DNA of 15,137 nucleotides, taken from the NCBI GenBank assembly GCA_013791675.1, contig VMTI01000048.1, positions 1 to 15,137 on the forward strand. Reading direction: 5' to 3'. The notes beneath the pieces are model-generated. The model saw nothing but the letters and a program-made list of their open reading frames with translations. It was not told where the DNA came from and searched no databases. Numbering within the stretch: the stretch's first letter is position 1; every line of letters starts with the position of its first letter. Positions 1 through 6,360 of this stretch are shown piece after piece. This stretch comes from a bacterium. Its GTDB lineage: Bacteria; CG03. Made by a program: the position numbers and the translations under genes.

Positions 1-1
1 A

Positions 2-343
2 AAAAAAGGCAATAAACTTAATCTAAAATATATTATTGCTTTGCTTAATTCTGTGCTAATGAATTTCTATTTCAATAAAAAAATGATAACAAACCCAGAT
101 ATTTTCCCATATATTAAAGGAATACATTTAAAAAAATTACCAATCAAAAAAATCTCCAAATCTGCCCAAAAACCATTTATTGAAATCGTGGATAAAATTC
201 TTGACATTACTAAAAATAGCGATTATTTGGAAAATCCCACAAAAAAAGAAGAAGTAAAAGAATACGAGCGCCAAATTGACCAGAGGGTTTACAAACTATA
301 TGGCTTAACCGACGATGAAATAAAAATAGCAGAGGAAGGATAA
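2..343 (+). CDS. C-terminal part of a TaqI-like specificity domain (restriction/methylase), 5' end outside window
   Basis: The frame is open from base 2, so this is the 3' end of a longer gene; an internal TTG at 41 is not a credible start. The visible 113 residues run from a helical stretch (LKYIIALLNSVLMNFYF) through IHLKKLPI and QKPFIEIVDKILDIT to a tail YERQIDQRVYKLYGLTDDEI. From knowledge of the family, this order (target-recognition helix, 'LPI' strand, 'VDKIL' helix, 'IDxxVYxLYGLT' end) is typical of the C-terminal specificity domain of Eco57I/TaqI-like type IIG restriction-methylases and related Class I methylases. The methylase and nuclease parts would lie upstream and cannot be seen. 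It is followed 41 bases later by an AlbA_2 ATPase gene, and both are A+T-rich compared with the rest of the window. Function of the whole protein is inferred. Confidence 0.7.
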   Translation, partial: KKGNKLNLKYIIALLNSVLMNFYFNKKMITNPDIFPYIKGIHLKKLPIKKISKSAQKPFIEIVDKILDITKNSDYLENPTKKEEVKEYERQIDQRVYKLYGLTDDEIKIAEEG

Positions 344-384
344 TGGGATGCAATGCATAAATTGAAATTGCGGAGAATTAAAAA

Positions 385-1722
385 ATGAATAAAAATGAGT
401 TAGAATTACTGTTATCTCAAGGAGAAGGATATAATCTTGAATTTAAAGAGAATTTTTCTAAAAACATTGGTAGAGAAATATGCGCCTTTGCTAATGCAGC
501 CGGCGGCAAAATAATAATTGGTATCAGTGATAAAGGACAGAAAAGAGGTTTTAAAGTATCTAATAGAATGAAATCTGAAATTCAGGACATAGCAAGGAAA
601 TCGGAACCGCCTATTAAGATTGACATTGGGAACGTTGATACGGATGTTTTTATTATTAATGTGTTTGAAGGAGAAGATAAACCATATTCTTATGGTGGGA
701 AGTTTTTCATAAGAGAAGGCGCTAACACGCAACAACTTGCGAGAGAAGAGATTAGAACATTTTTTCAAAAAGAAGGAAGAGTTCTATTTGATGAGATGCT
801 TAATAAAGATTTTAACATAAAGAAAGATTTTGATAATGCAAAGTACAGTAAATACGTAGCAAAAGCAGGCATTTCCAGAGTTGCCGATAAAAATATTGTA
901 TTAGGAAATTTGGGACTTCTTAAAGATGAATGCATTAGAAATGCGGGAATCTTGCTATTTGCAAAAAATATCAAGAAATATTTTATTAATGCCACATTAA
1001 CCTGCTGCATATTTCAAGGCAAATCCAAAGCTGAAATACTGGACAGAAAAGAATATGATTCCGATATATACTCAAATTATGAAAGCGCAATTTTATATTT
1101 ACAGAAAAATCTTAAAACAAGATATGTTATAAAAGATGCCGGCCCGAGAAAGGAAGTTCTTGAAATTCCGGAAGATGTTTTAAGGGAGACTGTATTAAAT
1201 GCGATTCTCCATAGAGATTATTTTGAGAAAGGCGCCTGTATAATGGTGGAAATTTATTCAGATAGAATTGAAATCAGTAATCCCGGCGGACTGGCGGCCG
1301 GGCTGAATCCTGGGGATTTTGGTAAAAAAAGTTTATCAAGGAATCCATTGCTGTTCGGATTGGTTCATCGGATGGGTTTAGTAGAAAAAGTTGGTTCAGG
1401 TATAGAAAGAATGCGGTTAGCAATGGGGAATGCCGGACTTAAAGAACCGAAGTTTGAATTTGGAACATTTTTTACCGTAATATTAAAAAGACCTGCATGG
1501 GAAAAAGATTTCACCCGGAAAACACCCAGAAAACGCCCAGAAAACACCCAGAAAATAATAGATGCTGTTTTAGAAAAACCCGCAATAACAAGAAAAGAAT
1601 TAGCCCAGAAATTAGGTTTATCGCAAGATAGCATAAAACACCACATATTAATTTTGAAAAGGAAAGGTATATTAAAAAGGATTGGTCCGGATAAAGGAGG
1701 ATATTGGGAAATTAAGGAATAG
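385..1722 (+). CDS. AlbA_2 (Schlafen-type) DNA-binding / GHKL-like ATPase / winged-helix regulator
   Basis: 445 residues, ATG start with GGAGA at 372-376. Three parts are visible. Residues about 10-125 form an AlbA_2 (Schlafen AlbA) domain, with the YNLEFKENF strand, FANAAGGKIIIGI core and FFIREGANT strand. Residues about 270-350 look like the HATPase_c_4 region of the same family, with RETVLNAILHRDY, DRIEISNPGGL and GLVHRMGLVEKVGSGIERM. Residues about 390-445 are a winged helix (ITRKELAQKLGLSQDSIKHHI). This architecture is known in putative transcriptional regulators often found near restriction and toxin-antitoxin loci; no specific target is established. The linker before the winged helix is encoded by three 11-bp tandem repeats (1519-1551), so a change in copy number would shift frame and remove the winged helix. 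A+T-rich codon use suggests transfer with the upstream restriction-like fragment. Confidence 0.85.
   Translation: MNKNELELLLSQGEGYNLEFKENFSKNIGREICAFANAAGGKIIIGISDKGQKRGFKVSNRMKSEIQDIARKSEPPIKIDIGNVDTDVFIINVFEGEDKPYSYGGKFFIREGANTQQLAREEIRTFFQKEGRVLFDEMLNKDFNIKKDFDNAKYSKYVAKAGISRVADKNIVLGNLGLLKDECIRNAGILLFAKNIKKYFINATLTCCIFQGKSKAEILDRKEYDSDIYSNYESAILYLQKNLKTRYVIKDAGPRKEVLEIPEDVLRETVLNAILHRDYFEKGACIMVEIYSDRIEISNPGGLAAGLNPGDFGKKSLSRNPLLFGLVHRMGLVEKVGSGIERMRLAMGNAGLKEPKFEFGTFFTVILKRPAWEKDFTRKTPRKRPENTQKIIDAVLEKPAITRKELAQKLGLSQDSIKHHILILKRKGILKRIGPDKGGYWEIKE
1519..1551 (+). repeat. Three tandem copies of an 11-bp unit inside the AlbA_2 ATPase gene
   Basis: Units AAAACACCCAG, AAAACGCCCAG and AAAACACCCAG are contiguous; the 11 bases just before (1508-1518, ATTTCACCCGG) resemble a decayed fourth copy. 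Eleven is not a multiple of three, so each unit is read in a different frame (KTPR, KRPE, NTQK region). Loss or gain of one unit would run into a stop soon afterwards: one alternative frame stops directly after the array, the other within about 80 bases. Confidence 0.9.
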
Positions 1723-1723
1723 G

Positions 1724-1792
1724 GTGAGATTTCCAGCGGATTATGCCGAGGAAATAAAAGTTATGGAAGAAAGTTTAGGCAATGCAGAGTGA
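1724..1792 (+). pseudogene. Short coding remnant, possibly the tail of a HEPN-like protein
   Basis: A 22-codon frame beginning at GTG 1724 and ending at TGA 1790-1792 gives VRFPADYAEEIKVMEESL plus four residues. It is open upstream into the 3' end of the AlbA_2 gene. The 'RFPADY...' pattern reminds me of the C-terminal end of HEPN domains (RYPxxY followed by an acidic helix), but the match is short and from memory. No ribosome site or full-length frame exists, so it is best read as debris from a lost gene. Confidence 0.25.
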
Positions 1793-1814
1793 GGGAAGTT
1801 TGAAAGAAAAAAAT

Positions 1815-1919
1815 ATGACAGATATTGTCAAACGGGAAATTGTAGAAAAAAAGATATTTTTAATTAGGGGTCTGAATGTAATGCCGGATAGGGATCTGGC
1901 AGAGTTTTCAACAGAATAA
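1815..1919 (+). pseudogene. Truncated N-terminus of an ORF6N-domain (phage antirepressor-type) protein
   Basis: A 34-codon frame from ATG 1815 to TAA 1917-1919. Its central part, EKKIFLIRGLNVMPDRDLAE, follows the start of the ORF6N domain as I know it (E-x-KI-x-LIRG-x-x-VM-L-DxDLAE-LYGV). The homology ends at DLAE, close to base 1905; the expected LYGVET continuation is absent in all three forward frames. ORF6N proteins are phage or mobile-element DNA-binding proteins, usually well over 100 residues, so this is a remnant rather than a working gene. A deletion or insertion junction probably lies at about 1903-1930, just before an imperfect palindrome. Confidence 0.6.
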
Positions 1920-1930
1920 ACAGGTGCGAG

Positions 1931-1953
1931 CCAATGGGAACCGTCCCTATTGG
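1931..1953. repeat. Imperfect palindrome between ORF6N remnant and SEC-C gene
   Basis: Left arm CCAATGGGA (1931-1939) pairs with right arm TCCCTATTGG (1944-1953) with one unpaired T, leaving a 4-base loop ACCG. It contains an in-frame ATG (1934) that I do not regard as the start of the following gene. It could be a REP-type remnant or a transcript hairpin at the 5' end of the downstream mRNA. Confidence 0.55.
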
Positions 1954-1964
1954 AGGTGCCATTT

Positions 1965-1970
1965 GGAGGG
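1965..1970 (+). promoter_or_regulatory. Ribosome binding site deciding the start of the SEC-C gene
   Basis: GGAGGG lies five bases before ATG 1976. The alternative upstream ATG at 1934 has no comparable site, so the start at 1976 is preferred. Confidence 0.75.
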
Positions 1971-1975
1971 GAAAT

Positions 1976-2971
1976 ATGGGAAAGAAAAAGCCGGATGTGA
2001 GAGGAATAGAAAAAGATATTTCGGATTTGAAAAGGGCCATGGAGGGCAGGGAGTTTGAGTCAAAGCAGGATGTGGATAAATTCTTAAAGAACGTGATTAA
2101 CAATGGGCTGTCTCCGAAAACGAAATCCCTGAAAGCGCTGGATAAAGCGCAGGATTTGGTGTATGACGCATGGGAGGAGGACGAGCCGGAGTTTCGGATA
2201 AAATTAGCAGAAAAAGCGCTTAAAATATGCCCCGACTGCGCCGACGCCTATAATTTGCTGGCTGAGGAAACGGCATGCAGCATAGAAGAAGAGAAAGCGC
2301 TTTATGAAAAGGCGGTGAAGGCAGGTGAGCGCGCTCTCGGGAAGAAGATATTTAAAAATAATATCGGTTCTTTCTGGGGATTTATTGAGACGAGGCCTTA
2401 TATGAGGGCGCGGGCGGGGCTTGCGCGGTGTTTGTGGGAACTCGGGGAACATGAGCAGGCAATTAAACATTACAGGGAAATGCTCATACTTAATCCGGGC
2501 GATAATCAGGGGATAAGGTATGTTCTTGTTTCGTGTCTCGGAACGCTTGGAAGGTTTGAGGAGCTTGAAGAATTATTGTGCGGCAGTGAATATGACGGTG
2601 ATTGGTCGCCGCACTGGCTTTATACGAAGGCGCTTCTAATTTTTAGGAAGGAGGGGCGGTCGGAAAAGGCGGAGGAAAAGTTATCAGAGGCGTTGAAGCA
2701 GAATTGTTTCGTCCCTGATTATTTAACGGGCAAAAAGGTTATTTCGTCGACGCTCCCTGATAGGGTGACCGTGGGCGGTGATGATGAAGCGATGTGTTAT
2801 GCGTCAGATCTTCTCATGACATGGCTTAAGGTGCCGGGCGCGATTGATTGGGCGCGAGAGAAAAACATAATAAAGGAAAAGTTAGCGAAAGTCGGACGGA
2901 ATGACCTCTGCCCCTGCGGCAGCGGAAAAAAATACAAGAAATGCTGTGGTATAATCATGGGGAGCAGTTAA
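1976..2971 (+). CDS. TPR-containing protein with C-terminal SEC-C zinc motif
   Basis: 331 residues from ATG 1976, preceded by GGAGGG; a 14-residue longer frame from ATG 1934 starts inside a palindrome and is less likely. The N-terminal third is charged and helical. Residues about 60-245 show TPR-like helix pairs (ALKICPDCADAYNLLAEE; RAGLARCLWELGEHEQAIKHY). The protein ends with a SEC-C motif at residues 307-325: GRNDLCPCGSGKKYKKCCG, the C-x-C-x8-C-C zinc ligand pattern first known from the SecA tail. SEC-C motifs in other proteins are thought to mediate protein or ribosome contacts; the partner here is unknown. There is no signal peptide, so it should be cytoplasmic. The next gene, 70 bases on, may be cotranscribed. 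Confidence 0.85.
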   Translation: MGKKKPDVRGIEKDISDLKRAMEGREFESKQDVDKFLKNVINNGLSPKTKSLKALDKAQDLVYDAWEEDEPEFRIKLAEKALKICPDCADAYNLLAEETACSIEEEKALYEKAVKAGERALGKKIFKNNIGSFWGFIETRPYMRARAGLARCLWELGEHEQAIKHYREMLILNPGDNQGIRYVLVSCLGTLGRFEELEELLCGSEYDGDWSPHWLYTKALLIFRKEGRSEKAEEKLSEALKQNCFVPDYLTGKKVISSTLPDRVTVGGDDEAMCYASDLLMTWLKVPGAIDWAREKNIIKEKLAKVGRNDLCPCGSGKKYKKCCGIIMGSS

Positions 2972-3012
2972 GAACAGAAAAAGGGGCGGAGAAAAACAGG
3001 CGGTGGAAGAAA

Positions 3013-3045
3013 ATGAAGGACGTCCCCAGTTTGGAGGATTTATGA
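3013..3045 (+). other. Ten-codon upstream frame overlapping the nucleotidase start
   Basis: ATG 3013 opens a frame encoding MKDVPSLEDL that ends at TGA 3043-3045, so its stop overlaps the ATG at 3042 as ATGA. It may translationally couple or lead the nucleotidase gene, or be chance; there is only a weak GGAAG-like site in front of it. Confidence 0.25.
3033..3037 (+). promoter_or_regulatory. Ribosome binding site deciding the nucleotidase start
   Basis: GGAGG four bases before ATG 3042. The longer in-frame GTG at 3003 has no such site and would put 13 hydrophilic residues ahead of the signal sequence. Confidence 0.7.
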
Positions 3046-4550
3046 AAAAAGCAATGAAGATTTTGGCTGGAGTTTTGGCTGTGGCGCTTATTGTGTTTGC
3101 GGCGCGTGAGATATACATACGTCAAACCACGGATAAGATTTATCTAATCTACACATCCGACATTCACGGCCATGTTCTGCCGGAAAAACATTATGACGCA
3201 TCGTCAGGGGTGACATGGGAAACGGGCGGCGCCGGATCTTTGAACACCTATATGTCTTTTCTGGACAAACCCCATCTTCTGATTGACGCGGGAGATATTT
3301 TTATGGGCACACCTGAAGGCGCTTTGGGCCGAGGTGAATTCATAGTAAAGCTTATGAATGATTTAAAATACGCGGCTGTTGCTGTGGGCAATCACGAGCT
3401 TGATTACGGCATTGATAATTTTAAAAAATTGGCGGCGAAATCGGATTTTCCTTTCTTATGCTGCAATCTCACATACAGAGACGGCTCCGAAATTTCTTTT
3501 ATAAAACCATATGAGATATTTGAAGTCGGCGGATATAAAATAGGTGTGACGGCCGTGATAGAAGAAGACCTTCACAAGGTGCTGGCCGGCGCGAACGCGG
3601 CGATGTTCGCCGTGAAGCCTGCCGCGGAAAGCGCGCAGAAAATCGCCGATGAGCTCGCGGAAAAATGCGACGTGGTGGTGGTGCTTTCGGGGCTGGGGCT
3701 TGAAGAGGATAAAGAGCTGGCTAAGAAAATTACGGGGGTAGATATAATAGCCGGCGGGGAAACCCACATAGCTCTGGAGAAAGCCGTTAAGATAAACGGT
3801 ATTATGGTTTGCGAGCCGGGCTGGGGCATGCGTTATGCGGGAAAAATAGAAATGCGCGTCGGGAAGAAAGGCCTTGTCAGAGCAAAATGGCATCTGGATA
3901 AACTTTTGCTGTCTAAATACCAGAGCGGGAGTTTTGTTTCAGAGCGCATAGGCGAATATGAAACCGATGATTACAAAAATATGAACAGTCCTGTCGGCTC
4001 ATCTTCAATGTGGATTCAGCGGCAGGGCCCCGGATGCCTCAATCCTATGGGAAATCTTGTCGCCGACGCGATGAGGGCGGCGGCGGGGACGGATTTCGCT
4101 TTTCAAAATCAATACGGGATAAGGTCGGAGATTGCTCCGGGAACTGTCAGGATAAAAGATATCGTCGCTGTTTCGCCTTTCGGCAACACTATTGTGACGA
4201 TGAAAATGACAGGCGCCGGGGTGAGGGAGCTTCTCAAACAAAGCGCGACCATGGAGAAAGGGCTGCTTCAGATGAGCGGCTTAAAAATGATGTTTAATTC
4301 GGAACTGCCGAAAGATAAAAGGCTTCTCAACGTTATTGTCAAGGATGCGGAGATAGACGGGGAAAAAGAATATACCGTCGCGACTAACAGTTTTCTTGCC
4401 GGAGGCGGCGACGGTTTTGTCACATTCAAAGAAGGGAAAGATATAAAGGACACAAAGATAAAGCTTATGGACGCCGAGATAGAATATTTTAAGAATCATT
4501 CACCCGTGAGCCCGTCTCAGGAAGAAAGGATAACGGATATCAGAAATTAA
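3042..4550 (+). CDS. Exported 5'-nucleotidase/UshA-family metallophosphatase with altered metal site
   Basis: 502 residues from ATG 3042. Residues 1-22 (MKKAMKILAGVLAVALIVFA) are a signal peptide or membrane anchor, so the enzyme should act outside the cytoplasm. The calcineurin-type domain keeps D40 and H42 (SDIHGH), D85 (AGDIF) and N117-H118 (GNHELDYG). The 5'-nucleotidase C-terminal domain follows (about 300-490), with GNLVADAM, YGIRSEI and GGGDGF. Two expected ligands differ: the SHLG histidine is Gly217 (VLSGLGLEED), and the first histidine of the GHTH motif is Glu240 (GGETH, H242 kept). The usual NGGGIR substrate loop also reads NQYGIR. The family normally hydrolyses extracellular nucleotides, UDP-sugars or 2',3'-cyclic nucleotides; activity and substrate here are uncertain. 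Its 3' end overlaps the convergent outer-membrane gene by 11 bases. Confidence 0.85.
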   Translation: MKKAMKILAGVLAVALIVFAAREIYIRQTTDKIYLIYTSDIHGHVLPEKHYDASSGVTWETGGAGSLNTYMSFLDKPHLLIDAGDIFMGTPEGALGRGEFIVKLMNDLKYAAVAVGNHELDYGIDNFKKLAAKSDFPFLCCNLTYRDGSEISFIKPYEIFEVGGYKIGVTAVIEEDLHKVLAGANAAMFAVKPAAESAQKIADELAEKCDVVVVLSGLGLEEDKELAKKITGVDIIAGGETHIALEKAVKINGIMVCEPGWGMRYAGKIEMRVGKKGLVRAKWHLDKLLLSKYQSGSFVSERIGEYETDDYKNMNSPVGSSSMWIQRQGPGCLNPMGNLVADAMRAAAGTDFAFQNQYGIRSEIAPGTVRIKDIVAVSPFGNTIVTMKMTGAGVRELLKQSATMEKGLLQMSGLKMMFNSELPKDKRLLNVIVKDAEIDGEKEYTVATNSFLAGGGDGFVTFKEGKDIKDTKIKLMDAEIEYFKNHSPVSPSQEERITDIRN

Positions 4551-5688
4551 GATTTGTTTCAAAGAGAAACTGTTTTATTTTCCCGCCGGTGTCTGATAGG
4601 GCTTCTCCCTGCGAAAAAGACGAGTATATAAGCCTGAATCCGAGATTTTGTGTAGGAGCGTATTCCAATCCCATATCCATTTCTTTTCCGAGTTCTTTTA
4701 ACCCCGCGGCGTTGCCCGCGACGAGATTGTAAGAGAAGTAGTTAAACAGAAAGTTTACGGGTTTGGCGAACGGGGTACTCTTGAAGCCGGTGCCTATTAT
4801 CCGGAGATTATTAAGAGTGTTGCTTCTGCCGTTTTCCCTGTTTTTCATATAATATTCGCCGAAGTTTTTTTCTTCGTTTACAAATGTCGCGCCGGAGGTA
4901 AAATTGTCTTCGCCGTTCGCGAATAAAACAAAAGCGCGTCCTTTTCCGAATTTGTATATGTTTCCTAAAGCCGTTACCCGCGCGAGCAAGGCGCTTGTTT
5001 TAACATCACTCCCCGCGCTTTGGGCGTATTCAAATAGCCACTGTATTTCTTTGGTTTCGGGGCTTTCATATCGAAGGTCAAGAAGCGAAAGTTTCGTTGA
5101 GCTTGAAAGCGTTTTATTGAAATCCGAAAAATATGTAAGCGACGCATTTCCGCCGAAAGCATTTCTTGACAGAGAAACAAAATAAATGTCCCTGTCCGCT
5201 TCGCTGCCCGCGAAAGAGGCGGATGAAGCTTCTATGAGTTTGAAGGCCGCTCCCTCGCCTGTGAAGCCCCATGGCAGAGAGGCGTTTAATTTAATTCCGC
5301 TGAGGCCCGTTTTTTCATCGTTCAAGAGCAGCCCGTCGCCGAGTTTGCAACCCTGCCGCCCTATCGATGCGCCAAGGGGCAGGCCGAAAATATGCCCGGC
5401 GCTTATATAAGCTCTGTCAAGGAAAAGTTCTTCTTCGCTGTCTCTCCCCCATATTCCGTTATTTTGCAGAGAGATTTTTCCCGTTACGTCTTTCTGCATC
5501 AGGCCTTCAAAATAAAAACGCGTGCGCTGTTCAAAGTAAGAGCATTTTCCATCACCGCCAGATGGATTGTCTGAGCTGAAAGCCCGGCCCCGTATATCAA
5601 GGCCGGTGTTTATATCAGCGTGAAGAATACTCCCGGTAAGAAAAACTGTCATGGCTGCGGCGGCAATTTTTTTGTTCATCATTTTCAT
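4540..5688 (-). CDS. Outer-membrane beta-barrel protein (porin-like)
   Basis: 382 residues from ATG 5688-5686 (a TTG three codons upstream and an ATG two codons downstream are alternatives; no convincing Shine-Dalgarno is seen for any). A signal peptide, MNKKIAAAAMTVFLTGSILHA, precedes the mature DINTGLDIRGRAF. The body alternates polar and hydrophobic residues in many short strands rich in Tyr, Phe, Gly and Asn (FEQRTRFYFEGLMQKDVTG; LGFRLIYSSFS) and ends IKQFLFETNLNF, with the C-terminal Phe that marks substrates of the BAM machinery. Length and the early 'R-x-R-x-F-x-x-x-G' strand recall alginate-export/porin-like barrels, but I cannot name the substrate. It shows the organism has an outer membrane. 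The gene converges with the nucleotidase gene and diverges from the methyltransferase gene. Confidence 0.75.
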   Translation of the reverse strand: MKMMNKKIAAAAMTVFLTGSILHADINTGLDIRGRAFSSDNPSGGDGKCSYFEQRTRFYFEGLMQKDVTGKISLQNNGIWGRDSEEELFLDRAYISAGHIFGLPLGASIGRQGCKLGDGLLLNDEKTGLSGIKLNASLPWGFTGEGAAFKLIEASSASFAGSEADRDIYFVSLSRNAFGGNASLTYFSDFNKTLSSSTKLSLLDLRYESPETKEIQWLFEYAQSAGSDVKTSALLARVTALGNIYKFGKGRAFVLFANGEDNFTSGATFVNEEKNFGEYYMKNRENGRSNTLNNLRIIGTGFKSTPFAKPVNFLFNYFSYNLVAGNAAGLKELGKEMDMGLEYAPTQNLGFRLIYSSFSQGEALSDTGGKIKQFLFETNLNF

Positions 5689-5719
5689 ATTGCACAATAG
5701 TAAATTTTTTAAGAGAAAT

Positions 5720-5749
5720 TTGCAAATAGGGCCGCTTTTATATTAAAAT
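5720..5749 (+). promoter_or_regulatory. Candidate sigma70-type promoter for the methyltransferase/kinase pair
   Basis: TTGCAA (5720-5725), an 18-base spacer and TAAAAT (5744-5749) sit about 57 bases before ATG 5806, in the region between divergent genes. The match is 4/6 and 5/6 to the consensus. The opposite-strand gene must also start here, but I see no clear promoter for it. Confidence 0.4.
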
Positions 5750-5805
5750 AAACTCCGAAAAAAAATGATGCGGCCTGCGGAGGGGAAGCGGATTACGGAG
5801 GGAAA

Positions 5806-6360
5806 ATGAAAAACAAATTTGAGAAAGTGACCTTCAGGACGGCGCCTGTTTATATAGCGGTTATGGCGATGCTTTATTTCGCAAAAGCGGCGGATATGAG
5901 TAAGCTGTTTCTTATGATGGGCGCGGCGCTTATAGCTGTCGGGGAATTTTTCAGGCTCTGGGGATGCGGGCATCTCGTAAAGACCAAAGAGCTGATAATA
6001 TCAGGGCCTTACGCACATCTCCGGCACCCGCTTTATCTGGGTACATATCTTATAACTTTCGGCTTCTGCATGATGGCCGGCATGTGGTGGCTGCTCATTG
6101 TCAGCCAGCTGGTGTACGCGCTGTATTATTATCCGCGGAAAGAAATTATAGAAGGTTTCAGGCTTGCCGCAATCTACGGTGAGGATTATTTCAGGTACAT
6201 GAGAACTGTGCCGGCGCTTATTCCGTCGCTGAAACCCTACGCGAAAAATAATAATAAATGGTCTTTTAAGAGGATGGTGGAAAATAGTGAGCTTGGCATT
6301 CTCGCGCTTGATATAGCGGGCATTGCCATTCTTTATCTCAAGTTCGCCGGAAAAATTTGA
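5806..6360 (+). CDS. Isoprenylcysteine carboxyl methyltransferase (ICMT)-like membrane methyltransferase
   Basis: 184 residues, ATG with GGAGGG five bases upstream. Several membrane helices are visible (about 13-28, 35-48, 75-90, 92-108, 165-180). The diagnostic ICMT/PEMT core is present: SGPYAHLRHPLYLGTYLI (residues about 66-83), the RHP motif that binds S-adenosylmethionine, then YYYPRKEIIEGFRLAAIYGEDYFRY with the conserved E-x-x-L-x-x-x-F/Y-G-x-x-Y pattern. Bacterial members methylate small lipids, carboxylates or unknown substrates at the membrane. The stop codon overlaps the TTG start of the kinase-like gene (TTGA), so the two products are probably made together and may act on the same pathway. 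Substrate unknown. Confidence 0.8.
   Translation: MKNKFEKVTFRTAPVYIAVMAMLYFAKAADMSKLFLMMGAALIAVGEFFRLWGCGHLVKTKELIISGPYAHLRHPLYLGTYLITFGFCMMAGMWWLLIVSQLVYALYYYPRKEIIEGFRLAAIYGEDYFRYMRTVPALIPSLKPYAKNNNKWSFKRMVENSELGILALDIAGIAILYLKFAGKI

Noticed and set aside
1934..1975. 14-codon N-terminal extension of the SEC-C protein
   Set aside because: It begins inside a palindrome without a ribosome site, while ATG 1976 has GGAGGG at good spacing.
3003..3041. GTG start adding 13 residues to the nucleotidase
   Set aside because: It would place hydrophilic residues before the signal sequence; ATG 3042 has GGAGG directly upstream.
3456..3893. Long minus-strand frame opposite the nucleotidase
   Set aside because: No recognisable domain or ribosome site; it is a mirror of a clear coding region on the plus strand.
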